This document shows positions 6,533 through 9,775 of a stretch of DNA of 9,775 bases, in pieces. The position numbers and the translations under genes are program-made. The DNA is from JAIEPT01 sp038217425. GTDB lineage: Bacteria; Planctomycetota; Planctomycetia; Gemmatales; Gemmataceae. Under the pieces are notes generated by a model, which ran no database searches, was not told the DNA's origin, and was given only the letters and a program-made list of their open reading frames with translations. Numbering within the stretch: position 1 is the stretch's first letter; every line of letters starts with the position of its first letter. Location of the stretch: contig JBBQPM010000232.1 of NCBI GenBank assembly GCA_038217425.1, positions 1 to 9,775 on the forward strand, written 5' to 3'.

Positions 6533-7672
6533 ATGATGTCAAACCCTCGTTGGATTCTTTGGTGCGGTTGTATCTTCGCCATCGTATCGCCTAACAGCCT
6601 ACAGACTGCGGCTGCCCAAGACGAGGATCTACCGCTCTACAAGACCAAGTACCGCGTCATCAACGTTCATCGGCATTGCGACAATCCGAGCGAGGGCGCT
6701 CTCAAGGCCGAATTTGAAGTCATGCAGCGCGTCGGCTTCTCCGCGATGGTCAACCTCCTTATCGATGGCGGCTGGTCCGAGCGCAACCTGCCCGGCTGGC
6801 TTGAGCGGCAGAAAAAACACGCCGATCGACTGGTCGTCTTCGGCAGCATCAACCTCGGCAAGAGCAAGCTCCCCACGTTCTTCGCCGACCTCGTGCAAGA
6901 AATGGAAGTGCAAAAACGGCTCGGCGCTCACGGCGTCAAAGTCTGGAAGAACATCGGTATGTATGCCAAGGACGCGGACGGCAAACTCATCAAGCTCGAC
7001 GATCGCCGCCTGGATCCTTTCTGGACCAAGTGCGGCGAACTCGAGCTTCCCATCCTGCTGCACGTCGCAGATCCCAAGGAATACTGGTATCCGCTCACCT
7101 ACAACAGCTTGCACTACGGAATGCGCTCCGAAAAAGATCAGCACGACAAGAATCCCAACATGCCGAGCTGGGAAGAGCTGATCCGCCAGCGCGACGCCGT
7201 GCTCAAAAAGCATCCTAAGACGATCATCATCGGCGCGCACATGGGCAGCATGACTTTCGAACTGCAAAAACTGGCCGAGACGCTCGACCGCTATCCCAAT
7301 TTCCACATCGACACGTCGGCCCGGCTGCGCATCCTGGGCAGGCTCAATCCCAAGGCGGTACGAGATTTCTTCGTGAAGTACCAGGATCGCATCCTGTTCG
7401 GCACCGACTCCAACGTGCTGTCTGGCGTGCGCGAGGACGATGCTGACGGGATCAAGAAATGGCAAGACAAAGCAGCTCGTTTTTACAGCCGGCACCTGGA
7501 ATACTTCGAAACGGACCATATCAATCTCGTCGAGCCATACGGCTACGCGAAGGATTGGTTGCGCTTCGCGGGCGTCAAACTTCCGCCGAAGGTGCTAGAG
7601 AAGTTCTACCACGGCAATGCCGAGCGTCTGATCCCGGCCTTGCGACCGAAGCCGGCCGAGCAAAGGCCTTGA
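6533..7672 (+). CDS. Exported metal-dependent amidohydrolase (Amidohydro_2 / COG2159-like)
   Basis: 379 residues. ATG at 6533 (a second ATG follows at 6536) is preceded by AAAGG eight bases upstream. A hydrophobic signal peptide ends near TAAAQ (residues 25-29). The rest is a TIM-barrel amidohydrolase: HRH at 46-48 in the first strand (the HxH metal ligands), GVKVWKNIG at 135-141, H177 in PILLHVADP, H236 in IIIGAHMGS, D292 in ILFGTDSN, and the customary C-terminal FYHGNAERLIP. All expected metal ligands of the family are present, so it is probably active. Relatives act as hydrolases or decarboxylases on varied small molecules; most are cytoplasmic, so the export signal is notable. It lies 81 bp after the Kelch gene, same strand; co-transcription is plausible but not shown. 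Substrate unknown. Confidence 0.9.
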   Translation: MMSNPRWILWCGCIFAIVSPNSLQTAAAQDEDLPLYKTKYRVINVHRHCDNPSEGALKAEFEVMQRVGFSAMVNLLIDGGWSERNLPGWLERQKKHADRLVVFGSINLGKSKLPTFFADLVQEMEVQKRLGAHGVKVWKNIGMYAKDADGKLIKLDDRRLDPFWTKCGELELPILLHVADPKEYWYPLTYNSLHYGMRSEKDQHDKNPNMPSWEELIRQRDAVLKKHPKTIIIGAHMGSMTFELQKLAETLDRYPNFHIDTSARLRILGRLNPKAVRDFFVKYQDRILFGTDSNVLSGVREDDADGIKKWQDKAARFYSRHLEYFETDHINLVEPYGYAKDWLRFAGVKLPPKVLEKFYHGNAERLIPALRPKPAEQRP

Positions 7673-7692
7673 ACGGGCGATGTTATAAATCC

Positions 7693-7727
7693 AATGCAAG
7701 CCTTCGTTCACGCTTTGCTCTTGCATT
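7693..7727. repeat. Perfect 8-bp inverted repeat between the amidohydrolase and NHL genes
   Basis: AATGCAAG at 7693-7700 and CTTGCATT at 7720-7727 are exact reverse complements separated by 19 bases. The right arm is followed by TTAACGCAAG, adding a short TTGC/GCAA pair. The stem is AT-rich and lacks a following T-run, so it is not a typical intrinsic terminator; an operator or an mRNA 3'-end hairpin is possible. It starts 21 bases after the amidohydrolase stop and ends 64 bases before the next start codon. Confidence 0.4.
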
Positions 7728-7791
7728 TAACGCAAGAAGCCGCGGCCCACCCCATACAATGGCGACACCATACTCTTGTCAGGAGTTTGCC

Positions 7792-8793
7792 ATGGCCCTT
7801 CGTTGGTTCGCGCTTGGTTGCAGTTTTATGGTCGCAGTTTGCATCTCGGCTCAGGAGCCGCAGAGGGACAAATACCCGCGCGTCGATGTCGCTGCAGTTT
7901 GGGAAGTCGATGCGAAGTGGCCGAGGAAGCCGGACGATTTGCAGTGGGCCGCCATGACGGGCGTGGCCATCGACGGCAAAGACCAGATCTATCTGCTAAC
8001 GCGTTCCTCGGCGCCAGTGCAGGTGTACGACGCGGAGGGCAATTTTGTCCGCGTCTGGCCCAGGAAGGAGGGTATTCCGCACCAGATCCGCTTTGATCGC
8101 GACGGCCATCTCTGGATCACTGACATCGGCCGGCACGTGGTCGAACAGTTCACGCCTGAGGGAAAACGGCTCAGGACTTTGGGCATTCCCGACCAGAAGG
8201 GCGCCGACGCCAAGCATTTCGACATGCCAACCGATGTCGCGTTTGGGCCCAATGGCGACATCTACGTCGCCGACGGCTACGGCAACGCCCGCATCGTCCA
8301 GTTCGACAAGCAAGGAACGTTCATTCGCAGCTGGGGGACGCTGGGCCATGGACCGGGCCAGTTCAGCATTCCGCACTCGATCGTTTGCGATTCCAAAGGG
8401 ACGATTTACGTCGCCGACCGCAACAACGTCCGCATTCAGATCTTCGATAGCCAGGGGAAGCATCTCGACGAATGGCGGAACGTCGTGACTCCCTGGGGCC
8501 TGGCGATCGGGAAGAACGACGCGCTCTGGGTTTGCGGTTCCTCGCCGATGCGCTGGAGCTACGAGGATAGCGCTCTGGGGTGTCCGCCGAAGGATCAGGT
8601 GGTGATGATGTTCGCGCCGACAGGCCGACTCATGCACCTGGCGACGTTCAAGAAAGGGCTGAACGGCCTGGAGCGCCCCGGCGAGTTGAACTGGGTCCAC
8701 TGCATCGGCGTCGATTCGAAAGGGAATTTGTACATGGGCGACATCCACGGCCGCAAGGCGCAGAAATTCGAGCTAAAGCAGCCGACGAAGTAA
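7792..8793 (+). CDS. Exported NHL-repeat beta-propeller, peptidyl-hydroxyglycine alpha-amidating lyase-like
   Basis: 333 residues. ATG at 7792 follows AGGAG seven bases upstream; a signal peptide (MALRWFALGCSFMVAVCISA) comes next. The frame is open back to 7459 but that part overlaps the amidohydrolase and is rejected. NHL blades are obvious: PVQVYDAEGNFVRVWP (75-90), HLWITDIGRHVVEQFTPEGK (106-125), DIYVADGYGNARIVQFDKQG (156-175), TIYVADRNNVRIQIFDSQGK (204-223), NLYMGDIHGRKAQKFE (312-327). The order of blades, DGYGNARIVQF and three well-placed histidines (H97 in IPHQI, H195 in IPHSI, H303 in WVHCIGVD) resemble the lyase domain of peptidylglycine amidating enzymes, where three histidines hold zinc. 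Whether this bacterial protein has lyase activity is not known; other NHL proteins only bind ligands. It lies 119 bp after the amidohydrolase and faces a convergent small gene. Confidence 0.88.
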   Translation: MALRWFALGCSFMVAVCISAQEPQRDKYPRVDVAAVWEVDAKWPRKPDDLQWAAMTGVAIDGKDQIYLLTRSSAPVQVYDAEGNFVRVWPRKEGIPHQIRFDRDGHLWITDIGRHVVEQFTPEGKRLRTLGIPDQKGADAKHFDMPTDVAFGPNGDIYVADGYGNARIVQFDKQGTFIRSWGTLGHGPGQFSIPHSIVCDSKGTIYVADRNNVRIQIFDSQGKHLDEWRNVVTPWGLAIGKNDALWVCGSSPMRWSYEDSALGCPPKDQVVMMFAPTGRLMHLATFKKGLNGLERPGELNWVHCIGVDSKGNLYMGDIHGRKAQKFELKQPTK

Positions 8794-8798
8794 CGTGA

Positions 8799-8834
8799 TC
8801 CTGCGCTCCTGTCAGTCTCCCTATTTGCGCAGGA
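8799..8834. terminator. Possible hairpin between convergent genes
   Basis: TCCTGCGC at 8799-8806 pairs perfectly with GCGCAGGA at 8827-8834 across a 20-base loop. It begins five bases after the NHL stop codon and overlaps the last codons of the convergent small gene, the right place for a terminator. No T-run follows and the loop is long, so it is a weak candidate. Confidence 0.3.
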
Positions 8835-8943
8835 GTTCGTCGAACGCGACGAACGGCGGCAGGAGGTTGCGCTCCCTGCGAAGGTAGCCGTGGGCGAGGT
8901 CCAGATCTGCGGTGTCGCGCTTCACGTGATCGCACCGAACCAT
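8821..8943 (-). CDS. Small hypothetical protein, 40 aa, coupled to the metallophosphoesterase gene
   Basis: ATG at 8943 lies four bases after the metallophosphoesterase stop and is preceded by GGAG seven bases upstream, inside the end of that gene. The stop is TAG at 8821-8823. The product begins MVRCDHVKRDTADLDLAHGY and ends NLLPPFVAFDELLRK: hydrophilic, rather charged, with no signal peptide or membrane segment. Third codon positions are mostly G or C, as in the neighbouring genes, which supports real coding. I do not recognise the sequence. It could be a genuine small protein translated by coupling or the remaining piece of a larger gene. Confidence 0.5.
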   Translation of the reverse strand: MVRCDHVKRDTADLDLAHGYLRRERNLLPPFVAFDELLRK

Positions 8944-8947
8944 TCGT

Positions 8948-9706
8948 TCACTCCGGTTGCCCCTGGCGCGGCAAACGCCAAACGTCGAACGTCTTGCCGT
9001 TCACATCCACAGCCGTGAATCGCAACGCTTCGTTCGTCACTTCGACCTGAACATAGTGGTTGATCTTCTTGTGAATCAGATTCCAGGCGGGCTGATTCGC
9101 CCGGGCGTCAAACTGCTTGATGTCGCCGCCGCCGCTGACAACTTGCACCGTGCCGCGGTCAGACGGTTCGCGCGTGACGTTGGAGATGCGGCGGGTCTTC
9201 TGGTAGCTGTGATCGTGGCCCGAAAGCAAGAGTTGCACGCCATTCTTGTCGCAGACGGCCCCGAAATCTTTGCGGAAATCGTCGTGGGCTGGATAGCCGC
9301 CGGCTGTGTGGAACGGCTGATGGAAGAAGACGACCTTCCACGGCGCTTTCGCGTTTTTCAGATCGCTATCGAACCAGGCAAGCTGCTCGTTGTAGGAAAA
9401 GGGTAACCCGCGGGCTTTCTTGTCGGCCACGTTTTCCTTGGCCAGGATCTTGGGACTTTCGGTGCACAGGCTGACGAAGTGGACGTTGCCGATTTCGAAG
9501 GAGTAATAGAACGGCGGCTGCGAACCGTCGCGGCGGGGATCCTTGAGCCCTTTGACGTCAGCGAAGTAGTCGGCATACCAGCCGTGGCCCGAACCCAGCA
9601 AGCAATGGTTGCCCGCAGTCGGCGCCATCAGGAGCCACGGCCCGCGCGCATAATTGGGTAATATAGGGAGCTTGCGCCCTGGGCGTGCAGGTAGTATCCT
9701 TGTCAT
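8948..9706 (-). CDS. Metallophosphoesterase (purple-acid-phosphatase-like), N-terminally shortened
   Basis: 252 residues from the first ATG in frame (9706); no good ribosome-binding site is visible there, and in-frame stops lie upstream near 9758-9766, so the frame cannot extend to the window edge. Calcineurin-type motifs present: AGNHC at 31-35 (GNH motif, with Cys where Asp/Glu is usual), YYSFEIGNVHFVSL (67-80), QLAWFDSDL and APWKVVFFHQPFH (121-133, metal/phosphate His129), LLLSGHDHSYQKT (159-171, GHxH metal motif) and VVSGGGD (189-195). Missing are the first two family motifs (DxH/DxG and GDxxY), which normally lie about 100 residues before GNH; there is no signal peptide either. It therefore looks like a 5'-truncated gene, probably unable to bind two metals, or one whose start is misplaced by a frameshift at the window edge. 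The C-terminal half is intact. Family members are exported or periplasmic phosphoesterases. Confidence 0.75.
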   Translation of the reverse strand: MTRILPARPGRKLPILPNYARGPWLLMAPTAGNHCLLGSGHGWYADYFADVKGLKDPRRDGSQPPFYYSFEIGNVHFVSLCTESPKILAKENVADKKARGLPFSYNEQLAWFDSDLKNAKAPWKVVFFHQPFHTAGGYPAHDDFRKDFGAVCDKNGVQLLLSGHDHSYQKTRRISNVTREPSDRGTVQVVSGGGDIKQFDARANQPAWNLIHKKINHYVQVEVTNEALRFTAVDVNGKTFDVWRLPRQGQPE

Positions 9707-9775
9707 GAGAAGGATCGTCGCGCGCGGCGTCGGTTGGGGCCGGCTCGACCGTCCTCGTCATACTCAAGGACGGCC

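Noticed and set aside
6629..7519. Long reverse-strand frame of 296 codons opposite the amidohydrolase gene
   Set aside because: The forward gene has full metal motifs, a signal peptide and a ribosome-binding site; the reverse frame has no recognisable motif and is a codon-bias shadow.
7996..8748. Reverse-strand frame of 250 codons opposite the NHL gene
   Set aside because: The forward NHL repeats are unmistakable; the reverse product resembles no family and is a shadow, as is the 225-codon reverse frame at 5144-5821 opposite the Kelch gene.
9703..9774. Partial reverse frame (VLEYDEDGRAG) from the window edge overlapping the metallophosphoesterase start
   Set aside because: Only about 23 codons are visible and nothing is recognisable; it cannot be called as a gene without more sequence.
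9705..9775. Forward frame starting ATG AGA AGG at the right edge
   Set aside because: No ribosome-binding site and only 23 codons before the edge; no motif seen.

Overview
The window looks like chromosomal DNA from a moderately high-GC bacterium, most likely a member of the Planctomycetota. The main reason is the large reverse-strand gene with planctomycete-type cytochrome (PSCyt1), DUF1549/PSCyt2 and DUF1553/PSD1 domains, followed by a Tat-signal start resembling a DUF1501 protein. Two DUF1080 proteins and several other exported proteins fit the same picture. Verrucomicrobiota and some Acidobacteriota carry the same families, so the phylum is an inference. No rRNA, tRNA, CRISPR array or complete mobile element was seen.

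Layout. (1) 1-2436, reverse strand: a 730-residue exported PSCyt1-(YHS-like)-DUF1549-DUF1553 protein. Ten bases after its stop comes a short reading frame that starts with a Tat signal and then breaks; it looks like the remains of a DUF1501-type partner gene. (2) 2437-3081: a 645-bp spacer between divergent genes. It holds a clear but degraded PIN-domain (VapC-like) start on the reverse strand and otherwise nothing I can identify. (3) 3082-8793, forward strand: five genes, all with N-terminal signal peptides. They are two tandem DUF1080 proteins (overlapping by ATGA), a Kelch-propeller/fibronectin-III protein (2-bp gap), a metal-dependent amidohydrolase (81-bp gap) and an NHL-propeller protein resembling peptidyl-hydroxyglycine alpha-amidating lyase (119-bp gap). 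(4) 8794-9775, reverse strand: a metallophosphoesterase that lacks its N-terminal metal-binding motifs, followed by a closely coupled 40-residue small gene that converges on the NHL gene.

How they may work together. The first three forward genes are tightly packed and almost certainly co-transcribed; the amidohydrolase and NHL genes could belong to the same or a neighbouring unit. All five products appear to leave the cytoplasm. The two DUF1080 proteins have a lectin/glycanase-like fold associated with 3-keto-disaccharide hydrolysis, the propellers are binding or lyase scaffolds, and the amidohydrolase keeps a full metal-ligand set. Together they suggest an extracytoplasmic degradation or modification module, but the substrate cannot be read from the sequence. 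Several genes are broken or shortened (Tat/DUF1501 start, PIN start, metallophosphoesterase N-terminus), so the flanks of the cassette look rearranged.
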